This document shows, piece by piece, positions 63,156 to 64,000 of a stretch of 64,000 bases of DNA. A program made the position numbers and the translations under genes. Source of the stretch: Pezizomycotina sp. ARF18 (Eukaryota > Ascomycota); contig AZLU01000195.1 of the NCBI GenBank assembly GCA_002224055.1, positions 1 through 64,000 on the forward strand. Reading direction: 5' to 3'. Below the pieces are notes generated by a model that was not told the DNA's origin, made no database searches, and saw nothing but the letters and a program-made list of their open reading frames with translations. The number at the start of each line of letters is the position of its first letter. The first letter of the stretch is position 1.

Positions 63156-64000
63156 TTTTTTTTTTTTCTCAAGGGAAGCTCAATCCTTCGGATGCCGTGT
63201 AGCTAATAACAAAGCCGTAAGATATGGTATGGGAAGCCCCAGTAGATTTGGGCCAGTCGGTCGAAACAATAACGCACGCGCTCTAGCGTTTCCGGGGGTT
63301 GTTTTGCCCCCGCCGCTACCGCGACCGCTGCCTGGAGCCTTTCAAGCCCGTTAGCCCGGGTAGCATCATTTGCTTTCAATGAAGGATGAATTCACCGTAG
63401 CTAGTTTAAGAGCTCTTGCAATTGAATATGAACCTCTACCGGGTGGCGTAAAGGATAAGGAGTTCGAGGTAGACAAGTAGAGCAGCAGTTGGACGGTGAT
63501 AAGTTCACCTTATCCGGGTTTATCGTCATCAGATCTTCCAGCCAATCAGGTAACGTGAGACGTAAAGCAAAGCAAAGTAAAGTAGAATAGGCAATTTTTT
63601 TTTTTTTTTTTTTTTTCCCCACTAAGAAAAAAAATGCTAAGAAAAAAAAAAAAAGGCACGACACCGTACTCCAATTATTCTTTAGCTACTGCTTACTGCT
63701 ATTTTTACTTTCCTTTTCTCCTTCATTCACCAAGCCAGCGGCAACAATCAACTTCACCACTGTTAATATAATATTGTATATCCACTCTGTTTACAAATAT
63801 CAATCCTCGTTATTCTTATCTTCTTCGTCTGGGAGTTCTCGTTGAGCTGCTTATTATATCATCCTGTTTCATCTGAAAATTCCAAGCTTTTTTTCTGTAG
63901 CGAGGAAGAAGAAGATACCACCTTAACTCGCCTCCGCCCATCTTAAGTTTAGTAGTAGTAGAGAGACTTCCGAAAGCGGGGGCAAAAAAGGTAACCGTAC
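63156..64000. other. Upstream region of the GNAT gene
   Basis: Poly(T) near 63595 and poly(A) near 63643; pyrimidine-rich near 63700-63900, perhaps the promoter of a gene beyond the window. No gene-like frame. Confidence 0.5.

Overview
The window looks like nuclear DNA of a filamentous ascomycete (Pezizomycotina). The reasons are short introns with GTAYGT-type donors and CTAAC-like branch sites, a repeat-induced point mutation (RIP) signature, and recognisable fungal genes: an OPI1-type regulator, a sorbose-reductase-like SDR and two cellular RNA-dependent RNA polymerases. I cannot name the species. Genes are sparse and intergenic DNA is rich in long poly(A)/poly(T) tracts.

Layout. About 1-4092 is the 3' part of a Ty1/copia-type retroelement fossil saturated with RIP. 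From about 4.1 to 17.4 kb I see no convincing gene. A Myb/SANT-like gene lies on the minus strand at 17.4-18.5 kb. From 18.5 to 24.5 kb is mostly noncoding or unresolved. An SDR gene with three introns lies at 25.5-26.6 kb (+), with an unresolved minus-strand coding-like stretch upstream. An unrecognised acidic protein is encoded at 27.4-29.0 kb (+). Two paralogous cellular RdRP genes sit head to tail on the minus strand at 30.6-35.1 kb (A) and 36.4-40.3 kb (B). Just upstream is an unrecognised gene ending in a hydrophobic segment (41.1-42.3 kb, minus). A gene desert runs from 42.3 to 54.0 kb, and its 44-52.6 kb core may be an old decayed retroelement. OPI1 occupies 54.1-56.7 kb (minus), an unrecognised gene 58.4-60.7 kb (minus), and a convergent pair, an alpha/beta-hydrolase-like gene (+) and a GNAT acetyltransferase (-), 61.4-63.2 kb.

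The main biological point is the RdRP pair. Copy B keeps the catalytic DYDGD motif and the VQARIGGAK-type motif. Copy A reads DYYGD and carries an internal tandem duplication of 482 and 500 bp whose two copies differ by RIP-like C-to-T and G-to-A changes. An RNA-silencing gene therefore appears to have been partly disabled by a second genome-defence process.

The main technical point is that almost every recognisable gene is interrupted by single-base frame changes. Those I could resolve are all minus-one deletions, mostly in short homopolymer runs: five in the SDR, four in OPI1, three in the hydrolase, with more in the Myb and RdRP genes. A systematic sequencing or consensus error explains this better than simultaneous decay of unrelated genes, so reading-frame breaks here should not be taken as pseudogenes without read-level checking. 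I found no tRNA, rRNA, CRISPR array or biosynthetic cluster.
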